64,000 bases of DNA from Comamonadaceae bacterium (GTDB taxonomy: Bacteria; Pseudomonadota; Gammaproteobacteria; Burkholderiales; Burkholderiaceae_C): assembly GCA_021299875.1 (NCBI GenBank), contig JAJTEW010000004.1, positions 62,001 to 126,000 on the forward strand. Reading direction: 5' to 3'. Made by a program: the position numbers and the translations under genes. Positions within the stretch are counted from its first letter, which is position 1. Every line of letters starts with the position of its first letter. The notes under the pieces were generated by a model. That model saw only the letters and a program-made list of their open reading frames with translations, searched no databases and was not told where the DNA came from. Below, piece by piece: positions 37,018-46,339 of the stretch.

Positions 37018-37031
37018 GCCTCTACCAAGAA

Positions 37032-37703
37032 ATGACCACCGCCATGTCTCTTCAACTTTACTTCGCGCCAGGCGCCTGTTCATTTGTGCCCCACGTCTTG
37101 TTGGAGCTGAGCGGGGCCGAGTTCGAACCCAGCATGGTCAAACTGCACAAGGGCGAACAAAACAGCGCCGACTACAAAGCCATCAATCCGCGGGGCCAAG
37201 TGCCCGTGCTGGTGCACGGCGGCCAACCGGTGACGCAAATTTTGGCCATCGTGCTGCACCTGGACCAATTGTTTCCAAAGCTGGGGTTTTTACCGACCGA
37301 ACCCATGGCCCGCGCCCGCGCTTTGTCCACCCTGGCATGGATGAACAACACCGTGCACCCGACGTTCACGCACATTTTCATGCCGCAAAAATTCTCGGAT
37401 CAACCCGAAGTGCAGGCCGCGCTCAAGCCCTACAACACGCAGTTGTTTCGCGGCATGTTGGGTGAGTTGCAGGCCTTGGTGCAAGGCGCTGAAAACCAAG
37501 GCCAAGCCTGGCTCAGCGGTGAGCGCTTGGGCGCACTGGACGCTTACAGCCTGACCTTGGCCCGCTGGGGCACGATCGCCGGCATTGCGGCCAGCGAACA
37601 CCCCGTCTTGTGGCGCTTTGTTGAAAAAGTAGCGGCCGACCCGGCCGTTTCGCGTGTGATCGCTCGTGAGCGTTTGCAGCTCAACATGGCCCCGCAAACC
37701 TGA
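37032..37703 (+). CDS. Glutathione S-transferase family protein
   Basis: 223-residue GST. The N-terminal domain shows LQLYFAPGACSFVPHVLLELSGAEFE and the glutathione-binding NPRGQVPVLVHGGQPVTQ with the cis-proline; the C-terminal helices include SGERLGALDAYSLTLARWG with the N-capping Asp. The active-site region PGACSFVPH resembles beta-class GSTs that use cysteine. A second ATG four codons in (MSLQLYF) is an alternative start. It is 14 bases downstream of the small membrane protein and convergent with the histidine kinase gene. Confidence 0.88.
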   Translation: MTTAMSLQLYFAPGACSFVPHVLLELSGAEFEPSMVKLHKGEQNSADYKAINPRGQVPVLVHGGQPVTQILAIVLHLDQLFPKLGFLPTEPMARARALSTLAWMNNTVHPTFTHIFMPQKFSDQPEVQAALKPYNTQLFRGMLGELQALVQGAENQGQAWLSGERLGALDAYSLTLARWGTIAGIAASEHPVLWRFVEKVAADPAVSRVIARERLQLNMAPQT

Positions 37704-37713
37704 AGAGCCCCCC

Positions 37714-39174
37714 TCAGGCCAGCCCAAAACGCACGGAAAAACACGCCCCCGGCATGGCCGCTCCAGAAAAGGCCGCATCGATGCTGACCGTAGCGCCATG
37801 CTGCTGGGCGATTTCCTTGACGATGGGCAAGCCCAAGCCAGAACCATCCACGTTGGTGCCCAGCGCCCGGAAAAACGGCTGAAACACCAATTCACGTTCA
37901 TGGGGTGCGATACCCGGCCCGTTGTCTTCCACCTGCAAGACCAACACTTTGCTGTAGGGGTCTACCAACACACGCACCGTGATGACCCCTTGGCGCTCGG
38001 GCGTGCTGGGGGTGTAGTGGATGGCGTTTTCCACCAAATTGCGCAGCATCTCTTTGAGCAAGGTCAGATTGCCTTGGATCTGTCCGCCTTTCGCCCCCGG
38101 CGCGACACCCTCATAGCCCAGGTCGATCCCTTTGTCCATGGCGCGGGGCAGGCAGTCTTGCAGCACTTCGCTGCTCAAAGCGGCCATGTCACAGCGCTGC
38201 TGCGGCAAATGATGGCCCCCCCCTTCGGCGCGAGCCAACGACAACAACTGGTTCACCGTGTGCGTGGCCTGCACGCTGGCACGCCCAATCTGCTGCAATG
38301 ATTTTTTCAGATCGTCTTCGCTGGAGCCCGAGCGCTGGGCCAAATCAGCCTGCATGCGCAGCCCTGCCAAAGGTGTCTTGAGCTGGTGCGCCGCATCGGC
38401 CAGGAATCTTTTTTGCGTGACGATCGATTCCTTCAGTCGCTCCAGCAGATCGTTCACCGACACCACCAAAGGCGCCACCTCCATCGGCACCGCCTTGTCG
38501 TCCAACGGGCTCAAATCATCGGATTTGCGGGCGCGGATCCGCTCCTCCAGCTGCGACAAGGGTTTGATGCCGCGCACCAGGGCCAACCACACCAACAGCA
38601 CCGCCAAGGGCAACAAGGCGAACTGGGGCAGCATCACGCCTTTGATGATTTCGGCGGCCAACACCGAGCGCTTTTCCCGCGTCTCAGCCACCTGTACCAA
38701 GGCAGGCCGCTTGCCCTCGGCATCGAGTCGGATCCAGGTGTAGGCCACCCGCACCTCCAAGCCGCGCATTTCATCGTCGCGGATGTGCACCTCGTAACTG
38801 CTGCCCTTGGGCTCGTTGGGCTGGGGCAGGGGCAGATCACGCTCACCGCTCAAGTGCTCATTGCGGGCACCGCGCACCTGGTAGTAGACCAAATCGGTCT
38901 CATCGGCGCGCAACAGTTCGCTGGCCGGTTGGGGCAAATTGAATTCAACGGTTTTGTCTGGCCCCAGCTTGACCTGCTGTGCCAAAGCATGCACGTTGTG
39001 CACCAAGGCTCGGTCAAACGGCTTGTTGGCCAAGCCTTGTGCCACCAACCACGTCAGCGCCAAGCTGATGGGCCACAGCAAAAGCAAAGGCGTGAGCATC
39101 CAATCGAGGATTTCGCCAAACAGCGAGCGTTGCTCGCGTTTAAAGACCCGCAGGTTCCAGCCTTTGGATTTCAT
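37714..39174 (-). CDS. Sensor histidine kinase, TctE/QseC-like
   Basis: 486-residue membrane histidine kinase. Two transmembrane segments (about 27-48 and 180-200) bound a periplasmic domain of the type seen in TctE. The phosphoacceptor is His263 in FLADAAHQLKTPLAGL; the ATP-binding N box is LRNLVENAIHYTP and the G boxes are VEDNGPGIAPHERE and GSGLGLPIVKEIA. It is 36 bases downstream of its response regulator gene on the same strand. TctE senses tricarboxylates in Salmonella-type systems; here no tctCBA operon is adjacent, so the stimulus is inferred to be a carboxylate only by family. Confidence 0.9.
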   Translation of the reverse strand: MKSKGWNLRVFKREQRSLFGEILDWMLTPLLLLWPISLALTWLVAQGLANKPFDRALVHNVHALAQQVKLGPDKTVEFNLPQPASELLRADETDLVYYQVRGARNEHLSGERDLPLPQPNEPKGSSYEVHIRDDEMRGLEVRVAYTWIRLDAEGKRPALVQVAETREKRSVLAAEIIKGVMLPQFALLPLAVLLVWLALVRGIKPLSQLEERIRARKSDDLSPLDDKAVPMEVAPLVVSVNDLLERLKESIVTQKRFLADAAHQLKTPLAGLRMQADLAQRSGSSEDDLKKSLQQIGRASVQATHTVNQLLSLARAEGGGHHLPQQRCDMAALSSEVLQDCLPRAMDKGIDLGYEGVAPGAKGGQIQGNLTLLKEMLRNLVENAIHYTPSTPERQGVITVRVLVDPYSKVLVLQVEDNGPGIAPHERELVFQPFFRALGTNVDGSGLGLPIVKEIAQQHGATVSIDAAFSGAAMPGACFSVRFGLA

Positions 39175-39210
39175 GGCTCAAGGCAGCTGCGGCATCGATC
39201 CGGGGGCGGT

Positions 39211-39885
39211 TCAGCCAGGGATTTTTTCGAGGCAGTAACCCAAGCCGCGCACGGTGGCAATGCGGATCGGGCCCTTCTCGATTTTCTTGCGCAGACGGTG
39301 GATGTACACCTCGATCGCGTTGTTGCTGACCTCTTCGCCCCATTCGCACAAGCGCTCCACCAACTGGTCTTTGCTCACCAAGCGGCCTGCGCGTTGCAAC
39401 AAAACTTCGAGCAAGCCCAGCTCTCGGGCCGACAACTCGACCATCTTGCCGTCGATGGTGGCCACGCGGCCAGATTGGTCATAAACCAAGGGGCCGTGTT
39501 TGATTTGCGATGTGGCACCGCCCATGCCCCGCCGGGTGAGAGCGCGCACGCGGGCTTCGAGCTCTTGCAGGCTGAACGGCTTGGCCATGTAATCGTCAGC
39601 GCCGTAATCCAGGCCTTTCACACGTTCCTCTACGCTGTCTGCGGCTGTGAGGATCAACACCGGCAAGACGGAGCCCCGCGAGCGCAAGCGCTTGAGCACT
39701 TCCAGGCCGTGCATTTTGGGCAAGCCCAGGTCCAGAATCAGCAAATCAAATTCACTGTTGGTCATCAAGGCCGCATCGGCCTCGCTGCCGCTGGCCACGT
39801 GGTCCACCGCTGCGCCCGCGCTGCGCAAAGTGCGCAACAAACCGTCAGCAAGCACTTGATCGTCTTCGGCTATCAGAATGCGCAT
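39211..39885 (-). CDS. OmpR-family response regulator, TctD/QseB-like
   Basis: 224-residue regulator. Receiver: acidic residues in LIAEDDQVLADG, phosphoacceptor Asp52 in LILDLGLPKMHG, the Thr of ILTAAD and Lys of MAKPFSLQEL. The C-terminal winged helix has SARELGLLEVLLQRAGRLVSKDQL and NAIEVYIHRLRKKI with the terminal TVRGLGYCL. It precedes the kinase gene in one operon. The pair probably controls uptake genes for organic acids located elsewhere. Subfamily choice between TctD and QseB is not secure. Confidence 0.91.
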   Translation of the reverse strand: MRILIAEDDQVLADGLLRTLRSAGAAVDHVASGSEADAALMTNSEFDLLILDLGLPKMHGLEVLKRLRSRGSVLPVLILTAADSVEERVKGLDYGADDYMAKPFSLQELEARVRALTRRGMGGATSQIKHGPLVYDQSGRVATIDGKMVELSARELGLLEVLLQRAGRLVSKDQLVERLCEWGEEVSNNAIEVYIHRLRKKIEKGPIRIATVRGLGYCLEKIPG

Positions 39886-39987
39886 GGCTGTCTCCTGTTG
39901 TTGTGGCTGCGGCGCTTGGCCGTCTCTGTGCTGTCCGATTCTAGTGTCAGGTGGGTGCCTTGCACGGCGCTGAATGCTGACGTCCCA

Positions 39988-40512
39988 TCAATGGGCATAG
40001 GCTTCCAACCCCAAAGCCACCACCGTGGCCACGTCTTTGCCCACCGCGTCTCGGAACTCGGCTTCGGCCTGGGCCACCGCGTCCTTGAAGGCCTGCAACC
40101 AGGCCAAGCCGACCGGCGTGAACACCACGCGCCGGGCCCGCGCGTCCAAGGGGTCAGGCTCGCGTTGCACCAAGCCCCATGCCGTGCACTGGTCCACCAG
40201 ATCGCCCATGGCCTGCTTGCTCATGCCCGCTGCGCGGGCCAAATCGGTCAAGCGCGAGCCTTTCAGGCCCAAATGCCGGGTGATGTGCACATGCGCGGCG
40301 CTGACCTGGTCACGCGAGGCCAAGTTGGCCAAGGCCAAGGGCACCCCTTCGTTGCCCGCCATCAGGTGCAAAACGCGCTCGTCAAAGCGCCGCATGGCAT
40401 GGCCCAGCAGGCGCCCCAAATGGGTTTGCCGCCAGCGGTCGTCCTGGATGGCCGACCCGTCGGAAAGGCCGTTTTCTGATGCCTGAAGCTCAGGATGGGG
40501 GGTTTGAATCAT
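39988..40512 (-). CDS. MarR-family transcriptional regulator
   Basis: 174-residue MarR-type winged-helix protein. The DNA-binding core is seen in RDQVSAAHVHITRHLGLKGSRLTDLARAAGMSKQAMGDLVDQCTAWGLVQREPDPLDARARRVVFTPVG, where the last part is the beta wing with DxRxRR. It is divergent from recA with 143 bases between starts. No obvious target gene adjoins it. MarR proteins usually respond to phenolic compounds, oxidants or metabolites; no ligand can be named here. Confidence 0.86.
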   Translation of the reverse strand: MIQTPHPELQASENGLSDGSAIQDDRWRQTHLGRLLGHAMRRFDERVLHLMAGNEGVPLALANLASRDQVSAAHVHITRHLGLKGSRLTDLARAAGMSKQAMGDLVDQCTAWGLVQREPDPLDARARRVVFTPVGLAWLQAFKDAVAQAEAEFRDAVGKDVATVVALGLEAYAH

Positions 40513-40577
40513 GGGTGTAAATGATAAGGCAAACTGACCAAAAATAAGCTTTCAAGGTTTGTACAGTTCGTTTACAG

Positions 40578-40597
40578 TACTGTTCACGCATCCAGTA
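40578..40597. promoter_or_regulatory. LexA (SOS) operator upstream of recA
   Basis: TACTGTTCACGCATCCAGTA has TACTG/CAGTA arms separated as in the SOS box consensus TACTGT-N8-ACAGTA, with a single arm mismatch (CCAGTA). It lies 58 bases before the recA start, the expected place for LexA control. Confidence 0.75.
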
Positions 40598-40655
40598 AAC
40601 AGCGCCTCCCTGCTGAGCCCGATGCCCCAACCCATTGATATTCAAGGAGATTCCC

Positions 40656-41693
40656 ATGAGCGACGACAACAGCGAAAAGTCCAAAGCCCTGCAAGCCGCC
40701 CTGGCCCAGATTGAAAAACAATTCGGCAAAGGCACCATCATGCGCCTGGGTGAAGGCGAAGTCATCGCCGACATCCAGGTCGTCTCGACCGGCTCTTTGG
40801 GCCTGGACATCGCCTTGGGCGTGGGCGGCCTGCCCCGTGGCCGCGTGATCGAGATCTACGGTCCGGAGTCGTCCGGCAAAACCACCCTGACCCTGCAAGT
40901 CATCTCCGAAATGCAGCGCTTGGGCGGCACCTGCGCCTTTGTCGACGCCGAACACGCGCTGGATGTGCAATACGCCCAAAACCTGGGCGTCAACCTGCAA
41001 GAGTTGCTGGTCAGTCAACCCGACACCGGCGAGCAAGCCTTGGAGATCGTGGACAGTCTGGTGCGCTCCGGCGCAGTGGACTTGGTCGTCATCGACTCGG
41101 TCGCAGCCCTCACACCCAAGGCCGAAATCGAAGGCGACATGGGCGACAGCCTGCCCGGCCTGCAAGCCCGCTTGATGAGCCAAGCCCTGCGCAAGCTGAC
41201 CGCCACCATCAAGAAGACCAACTGCACGGTCATCTTCATCAACCAAATCCGCATGAAGATCGGCGTCATGTTCGGCAGCCCCGAAACCACCACCGGCGGC
41301 AACGCGCTCAAGTTTTATGCCTCGGTGCGTTTGGACATCCGCCGCACCGGCACCATCAAAAAAGGCGACGATGCCATCGGCAACGAAACCAAAGTCAAAG
41401 TGGTCAAAAACAAAGTCGCACCGCCCTTCAAGACCGCCGAGTTCGACATTTTGTTTGGCGAGGGCATCAGCCGCGAAGGTGAAGTGATCGACATGGGCGT
41501 GACCGCCAAAATCGTCGACAAATCGGGCGCTTGGTACGCCTACCAAGGCGAAAAAATCGGCCAAGGCCGCGACAACGCCCGCGAGTTTTTGCGCGAGAAC
41601 CCCGCACTGGCCCGCGAAATCGAAAACAAGGTGCGCGAGTCGCTGGGCATTCGCTTGCTCGAGTCGGCCATTGCCGTGCCCAAAGGCGAATAA
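40656..41693 (+). CDS. recA: Recombinase RecA
   Basis: 345-residue RecA. Walker A is GPESSGKT (69-76); Walker B, loop L1 and L2 blocks are [31 protein letters not shown] and [36 protein letters not shown] is spaced six bases from the ATG at 40656; an ATG seven codons upstream is unlikely. RecA forms the strand-exchange filament and co-protease for LexA. A LexA operator precedes it and recX follows 36 bases after its stop, the standard SOS arrangement. Confidence 0.98.
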   Translation: MSDDNSEKSKALQAALAQIEKQFGKGTIMRLGEGEVIADIQVVSTGSLGLDIALGVGGLPRGRVIEIYGPESSGKTTLTLQVISEMQRLGGTCAFVDAEHALDVQYAQNLGVNLQELLVSQPDTGEQALEIVDSLVRSGAVDLVVIDSVAALTPKAEIEGDMGDSLPGLQARLMSQALRKLTATIKKTNCTVIFINQIRMKIGVMFGSPETTTGGNALKFYASVRLDIRRTGTIKKGDDAIGNETKVKVVKNKVAPPFKTAEFDILFGEGISREGEVIDMGVTAKIVDKSGAWYAYQGEKIGQGRDNAREFLRENPALAREIENKVRESLGIRLLESAIAVPKGE

Positions 41694-41729
41694 GGCCACC
41701 GGGCGGAAGAAATTGGGAGGCAACACCGC

Positions 41730-42179
41730 TTGAACAAGCCCGGTTTTCAACCCTCGCTCAAAGGTCGCGCCCTGCGGCTTTTGAGCCAGCGTGAACACTC
41801 CCGCACCGAGTTGGAACGCAAACTGGCGCAGCACGAAGAGGTGTCGGGCGAGCTGGCCAAGGTGCTCGACGAGCTGCAGGCACGGGACTTCATCAACGAC
41901 GGCCGCGCCGTCGGCTCGGTGGTCAACCACCGCTCAGGCAAGTTGGGCAGCGCCCGCATCCAGCAAGAGTTGGCCGCCAAGGGCCTGTCGGGCGAGGCGG
42001 TGGCCCAGGCCATGGCGAGCTTGAAAGACTCCGAACTCAGCCGAGCGCAAGAGGTCTGGCGCAAAAAATTCGGCACAGCGCCTCAAGATCTTCAAGGGCG
42101 GGCCAAACAAATGCGCTTTTTGCTCAGTCGCGGCTTCCCGTCCGAGGTGGTCAGGCGAGCCGTGCCCGACATCGACTGA
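41730..42179 (+). CDS. recX: Regulatory protein RecX
   Basis: 149-residue RecX, which binds RecA filaments and limits their extension. The three-helix repeats are visible: LKGRALRLLSQREHSRTELERKL, ELQARDFINDGRAVGSVVNHRSGKLGSARIQQELAAKGL and WRKKFGTAPQDLQGRAKQMRFLLSRGFPSEVVRRAV. The start is a TTG at 41730 with GGGAGG nine bases upstream. It is 36 bases downstream of recA and should share its SOS-regulated transcript. Confidence 0.93.
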   Translation: MNKPGFQPSLKGRALRLLSQREHSRTELERKLAQHEEVSGELAKVLDELQARDFINDGRAVGSVVNHRSGKLGSARIQQELAAKGLSGEAVAQAMASLKDSELSRAQEVWRKKFGTAPQDLQGRAKQMRFLLSRGFPSEVVRRAVPDID

Positions 42180-42255
42180 GCATCTGTCACCACCTCAGAC
42201 TGCCTTTTGTCGCGGCTTGGCGGATTTGGCTTGGGCTTGGGCTTAGGGGCTGACC

Positions 42256-42717
42256 TCAGGGCTTCAGGTCGAGTGGCACTTGGGCATCGGCGGCGGCCTT
42301 GGCCCAGTGGCGCTCTTCAGCGGCCCGCTCAGCGTACCGGTTGAAACGCCAAGAGGTCCCGTCGACGGTGATGCGGCGCCAAATGGCACGCTTTTCACCC
42401 GGGCTCAACTCAATCCACATCTGCACTTCTTCAAAACTGCGCCCACAGCCCTTGCAGGTCTCATCCCCCTGGCTGGTGGAACAAATCGCAATACACGGCG
42501 TGTCGGGCGTGCTGGCATACCAGTCTTGCCAGGCTTGTGCAGCGGCCAAGGGCAAGCTGACCTCGTCCGCCAAGTCCTGCCGGTGGTACACCATCAGGCC
42601 ATACACCTCGGCCAAGGCGCGCAATTCTGGGGGCAAGGCCACGCCGTCGGCAGACGGGTTCTTGCTGCGCCAATGGTTGATGGCGGCTTCGATGTCGGTG
42701 ATGTGGATGCCGGCCAT
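42256..42717 (-). CDS. DUF3717-DUF1289 fusion protein
   Basis: 153-residue protein of two small domains. The N-terminal part (ITDIEAAINHWRSKNP...LPPELRALAEVYGLMVYHR) matches DUF3717, and the C-terminal part carries the DUF1289 cysteine pattern PCIAICSTSQGDETCKGCGRSFEEVQMWIELSP-like, that is C-x3-C-x7-C-x2-C followed by the W-x-L/M-S segment. The four cysteines probably bind zinc or an Fe-S cluster. Function is unknown; such fusions are typical of Burkholderiales. It is convergent with recX and on the same strand as the M48 protease gene downstream. Confidence 0.85.
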   Translation of the reverse strand: MAGIHITDIEAAINHWRSKNPSADGVALPPELRALAEVYGLMVYHRQDLADEVSLPLAAAQAWQDWYASTPDTPCIAICSTSQGDETCKGCGRSFEEVQMWIELSPGEKRAIWRRITVDGTSWRFNRYAERAAEERHWAKAAADAQVPLDLKP

Positions 42718-42766
42718 GCTGGGTGAGTGAAGTCAGGGAGGGCGATCATAGCCCCAATGGCTGTCC

Positions 42767-44335
42767 TCAGCGTTCAGGGGCCTGCAACGCCCGCAAGCGC
42801 TCTCGGGCATGGCGCAAGCGCACGTCCACAATCGACGCTTCAATGTGATCCCCCGGCTGCAATCGGCCTTTCAGAGCCACCTCTTGTGCCGCCCTGAAAC
42901 GGTCGACGGCACCCGGCCAATCGAGCCGTGCGGCCTGGGCTTCGCCAGCCGCTCGCAAAGACGCCAAGGCTTGGCCTTGCACCGACAACAAAGCCGACAA
43001 CCGGTCCCAAGCCTGCGCATCCAGTGGCGTTTGTTGCACCACCTGGCGCAACTGGGCCATCACCGCCGGCAGCAAAGCGTGCTCTGGCAAACGCTGCAAC
43101 ACCTGCGCCAAGGCCATCAACTCGGGCCGTTGCCAAGTCTGCTGACCCGTTTTTGCCGACAAAACTTGCAGGGCCAGGGTCGGGTTTTCTTGCCGCTCTG
43201 CGACCTCGGCCTGCAGCAACCGCCACCACCGCTGCGCCGCCGCGTGAGAGGGCAAATGCCGCTGCGACTGGACCAGGGCACCCAAGGCCTGCAAATGGCG
43301 CTGGGTGGCTGCCGCATCGCGCAACAACACATGCGACAAAGTGGCCGCATACCAAGCCGCGGCTTGGTCGGCTGCCGACGCCGTGCTGGGCAAGGCCGCT
43401 GGGCCCTGGATCCACGCCTTGAGCGCATCCGGGCTGCTTTGCGACAGCACCCGGGCCCTGGCCGCCATCATGGCGTGGGCCATGTCGGGCAAAGGCTTGG
43501 GCCCGACCACATTCAACTGCTGTCGCGCCTGCATGTCGGCCATGCGTTCGGTCGTCAAAGGGTGGCTGCGCAGGTAGGGGAATGACCCGCTGTCGTTCAG
43601 CCCCGCCGCTTGTTGCAGCTTGGCAAACATGCTGACGAAACCGCCGGGGTCGTAGCCTGCATCCACCAAAATGCCATAGCCCACCCGGTCGGCCTCGCGC
43701 TCCATGTCCCGGGTGTAGCTCAGCTGCGTCTGGATCGCGGCGGCTTGACCGCCCACGATCAGGGCTTGGGCCGCATGCGGACTTTTGCTGGCCGCCAAAG
43801 CGCCCAAAATCATCGACCCCACCACCCAAGGCGTCATCTTGGACTGGTCGCTCATGCCCCGTGCAATGTGCCGCTGCGTGACGTGGCTCAGCTCGTGGGC
43901 CAGCACCGACGCCAACTCGTCGGCCGTGCTCACCACGGCCATCAGCCCCAAGTGCACCCCCAAATACCCCCCCGGCAGCGCAAAGGCGTTCACCGAACGG
44001 TCGCGCCCCAACAAAATGCGCCAAGCAAAGCGCTCTTGCAATTCTGCAGACAACTCACCGCGTGCCACAGCGGCACGCACCAAGGGCGCCCAAAGCTGCT
44101 GGACGTATTCGTCCAGCACCGCATCTTCCAAATAATCCGGGTCACGGAACAGTTCGCGCGCGATGCGGTCACCCAACTGGCGCTCCGCGCTCAGGGAGAT
44201 GCTGTCGCCATCCCCCAAGGCCGGAAGGCCGGTGTTTTGTGCCCAAGAGGCACCCGTGCTCACAGCCATGGCCAAAGCCATGCCGAGTGCCCAAGGATAT
44301 CGACGGTCCGGGAGTTTCAAAGCGATCCATGTCAT
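42767..44335 (-). CDS. M48-family metalloprotease with TPR-like C-terminus (BepA-like)
   Basis: 522-residue exported protease. A signal sequence (residues about 11-33, ending SWAQN) is followed by the M48 catalytic domain with the zinc motif HELSH (147-151) and the third ligand in [13 protein letters not shown]; the [16 protein letters not shown] block is typical of BepA/LoiP-type proteases. The C-terminal 250 residues are alanine/leucine-rich helices, probably TPR repeats. BepA assists assembly or removal of outer-membrane proteins such as LptD. The start at 44335 is chosen because the longer frame upstream is antisense to moaC. Confidence 0.9.
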   Translation of the reverse strand: MTWIALKLPDRRYPWALGMALAMAVSTGASWAQNTGLPALGDGDSISLSAERQLGDRIARELFRDPDYLEDAVLDEYVQQLWAPLVRAAVARGELSAELQERFAWRILLGRDRSVNAFALPGGYLGVHLGLMAVVSTADELASVLAHELSHVTQRHIARGMSDQSKMTPWVVGSMILGALAASKSPHAAQALIVGGQAAAIQTQLSYTRDMEREADRVGYGILVDAGYDPGGFVSMFAKLQQAAGLNDSGSFPYLRSHPLTTERMADMQARQQLNVVGPKPLPDMAHAMMAARARVLSQSSPDALKAWIQGPAALPSTASAADQAAAWYAATLSHVLLRDAAATQRHLQALGALVQSQRHLPSHAAAQRWWRLLQAEVAERQENPTLALQVLSAKTGQQTWQRPELMALAQVLQRLPEHALLPAVMAQLRQVVQQTPLDAQAWDRLSALLSVQGQALASLRAAGEAQAARLDWPGAVDRFRAAQEVALKGRLQPGDHIEASIVDVRLRHARERLRALQAPER

Positions 44336-44396
44336 TGACAAGACCCGTATGATGCACGCTTGTGAAGAACCTGTCGCCCTCCCCGATATCACGCGC

Positions 44397-44882
44397 ATGA
44401 CCCACGATGCTCTGACCCATTTTGATGCCCAAGGCCAAGCCCACATGGTCGATGTCGGCCACAAAGTCACCACCCGGCGTGTGGCCGTGGCCCGAGGCCG
44501 CATCACCATGCTGCCCGGCACCTTGGAACTGATCACCTCCGGCTCCGCCAAAAAGGGCGATGTGCTGGGGATCGCCCGCATCGCCGGCATCCAGGGCGCC
44601 AAAAAAACCAGCGACCTGATTCCGCTGTGCCACCCGATTGGGCTGACCCGGGTCGCGGTCGATTTCGAAGTCGATACGGCCACCCACAGCGTCAGCTGCA
44701 CCGCCACCGCCGAAGTCAATGGCCAGACCGGGGTGGAAATGGAAGCTCTCACCGCCGTGCAAGTCGCCCTGCTCACCATTTATGACATGTGCAAAGCCGT
44801 GGACCGGGGCATGACCATCACCGACGTGAAGCTGCTGGAAAAGCATGGCGGCAAATCGGGGAGCTTTGTCGCACCAAACTGA
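44397..44882 (+). CDS. moaC: Cyclic pyranopterin monophosphate synthase MoaC
   Basis: 161-residue MoaC, which makes cyclic pyranopterin monophosphate for molybdenum cofactor together with MoaA. Family blocks are [48 protein letters not shown] and [29 protein letters not shown], ending [10 protein letters not shown]. The length equals E. coli MoaC when the ATG at 44397 is used; frame-open ATGs at 44349 and farther upstream give an unneeded extension. It is divergent from the M48 gene with 61 bases between starts. Confidence 0.95.
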   Translation: MTHDALTHFDAQGQAHMVDVGHKVTTRRVAVARGRITMLPGTLELITSGSAKKGDVLGIARIAGIQGAKKTSDLIPLCHPIGLTRVAVDFEVDTATHSVSCTATAEVNGQTGVEMEALTAVQVALLTIYDMCKAVDRGMTITDVKLLEKHGGKSGSFVAPN

Positions 44883-44910
44883 AGCGACCCCGGCACGACG
44901 ACCACCTGGC

Positions 44911-46320
44911 GTGACACTCTTTCATTTCCCTACCGCTTATTTCATTGCCGGGGTCTTGTTCCTGGCCATGCCCTCGGCCTTGTGGCTGTTGCTGCGCCAG
45001 ACACCCGCGCGCGGCTTGTCTTTGTGGAGCTCCGGCGGTTTGGTTTTTGGCCTGGGTTTGATGCTGCTGGGCTCCAGAGGCGAGCTGCCCGAATGGATGA
45101 CGCACGGACTGGCCAATAGCCTGCTGTTTTCTGGCGCGGCTCTGTGGGTTTTGGCCTTGAGGCGCAAATTGGGCCTGCCCATGCCTGTGATGGTTTTGAT
45201 CCTGTTCAACCTGGTGTTTTGGCTCGTCTACGAGTTGTTCCACTCGTGGTGGGTCAACCCGACTTGGCGCTTTCTCTGGAGCACCTGCATCGTTTGCGGC
45301 ATGCTGTTCTGGGTGGCTGGCTTGGCCAGAGAATTGGGTCTGCGCCGGAAAAGTTTCAGCGCCAAAGTGGTGACCCTGGTGTACATGGCACTGGGCCTGG
45401 TCCTGGCCGTCAGGGCCATCAGCGTCTTGCTGGGTTTGACGCAACCGGAAGCCATGCATGTGGATGTCTTGTCGATGGTGGTGATCACCATGGGCGTGCT
45501 GACCTCGGTGGTGGGCAACATCGGTTTTTTGGGCGTCGTCCTAGAGCGCGTCTCTCGCAAATTGCTCGCCATCGCCCAAGCCCAAGCCCGTCAGGAAGAG
45601 AGCAAGCGCTTGCTGCAGCAGATCACGCAACTGGAGCGGCAACGCAGTGTGGGGCAAATTGCCGCCTCGCTGGGCCACGAGTTGAGCCAGCCCCTGACCA
45701 ACCTGCACCTGATCATTGACCGCATGGCCATGGCGCAAGAAAACCACGATGGCCGATCGCTGGCGGATGACCTGCGGGCCTTGCAGCGCAACACCCAAAA
45801 GGCCACCGATATCCTGCACCGGATACGGACCTTCATCCGCACCCAAGACATCCAATTTGAACCGATTGAATTGGGTCAAGTCATCGCCGATGTGAACGAC
45901 TTGATCCACGATTTGTCTTTCAACGAGTCGGTGCACATCCAGGTGACCCTGCCCGCAGAAAAGGCATGGGTGCTGGGGGATGCGGTTCAGTTGTCCCAAA
46001 TTTTGCTGAACGTTTTGCGCAACGCCATTGAGGCCACGCATGGGCAGCCAGATCGGCGCATCCAAATCACCGTCCGGCGTGAGAAAACGTCGCTGGTCTT
46101 GGAGGTGCTGGACAACGGCCCCGGCATGACACCGGACGTGCTGGCGCAAATCGCGACCCCGTTTTTCAGCACCAAACCCGATGGCCTGGGCGTGGGGCTG
46201 TCCATCGCCCAATCGATTGCCAAACAACACCGGGGCAGCTTGCAAATGGACAACCACCCTGACGGCGGTGCCCGGGTTTGCCTTCAGTTGCCCGAGTGGG
46301 TGCAGCACCGGGCACTTTGA
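44911..46320 (+). CDS. Membrane sensor histidine kinase, orphan
   Basis: 469-residue kinase with six or seven hydrophobic segments in the first 215 residues, a 7TM-like sensor module, followed by a coiled region (AQARQEESKRLLQQITQLERQRSVG). The phosphoacceptor is His256 in AASLGHELSQPLTNLHLI. The ATPase domain has LLNVLRNAIEAT, VLDNGPGMTPDVL and GLGVGLSIAQSIAKQH. The HELSQPL box is of the HPK4 type, which commonly pairs with FixJ-type regulators. No regulator adjoins it; the FixJ-like gene at 29511 is a possible partner. A GTG at 44911 is taken as start because an ATG at 44845 would overlap moaC by 38 bases. Confidence 0.82.
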   Translation: MTLFHFPTAYFIAGVLFLAMPSALWLLLRQTPARGLSLWSSGGLVFGLGLMLLGSRGELPEWMTHGLANSLLFSGAALWVLALRRKLGLPMPVMVLILFNLVFWLVYELFHSWWVNPTWRFLWSTCIVCGMLFWVAGLARELGLRRKSFSAKVVTLVYMALGLVLAVRAISVLLGLTQPEAMHVDVLSMVVITMGVLTSVVGNIGFLGVVLERVSRKLLAIAQAQARQEESKRLLQQITQLERQRSVGQIAASLGHELSQPLTNLHLIIDRMAMAQENHDGRSLADDLRALQRNTQKATDILHRIRTFIRTQDIQFEPIELGQVIADVNDLIHDLSFNESVHIQVTLPAEKAWVLGDAVQLSQILLNVLRNAIEATHGQPDRRIQITVRREKTSLVLEVLDNGPGMTPDVLAQIATPFFSTKPDGLGVGLSIAQSIAKQHRGSLQMDNHPDGGARVCLQLPEWVQHRAL

Positions 46321-46329
46321 CAAGTGCCC
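46310..46329. terminator. Perfect hairpin between convergent kinase and Bug genes
   Basis: GGGCACTT-TGAC-AAGTGCCC is a perfect eight-base-pair stem whose loop holds the kinase stop codon; the Bug stop follows ten bases later on the other strand. It is a likely bidirectional terminator despite lacking a T tract. Confidence 0.5.
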
Positions 46330-46339
46330 GCCGAGCGGG

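Noticed and set aside
42225-42250. GGCTTG-type direct repeats after recX as a regulatory repeat
   Set aside because: Only two and a half short imperfect copies; easily explained by chance in GC-rich sequence.
44336-44779. Upstream extension of the M48 protease frame
   Set aside because: It runs antisense through moaC and precedes the clear signal peptide beginning at 44335.
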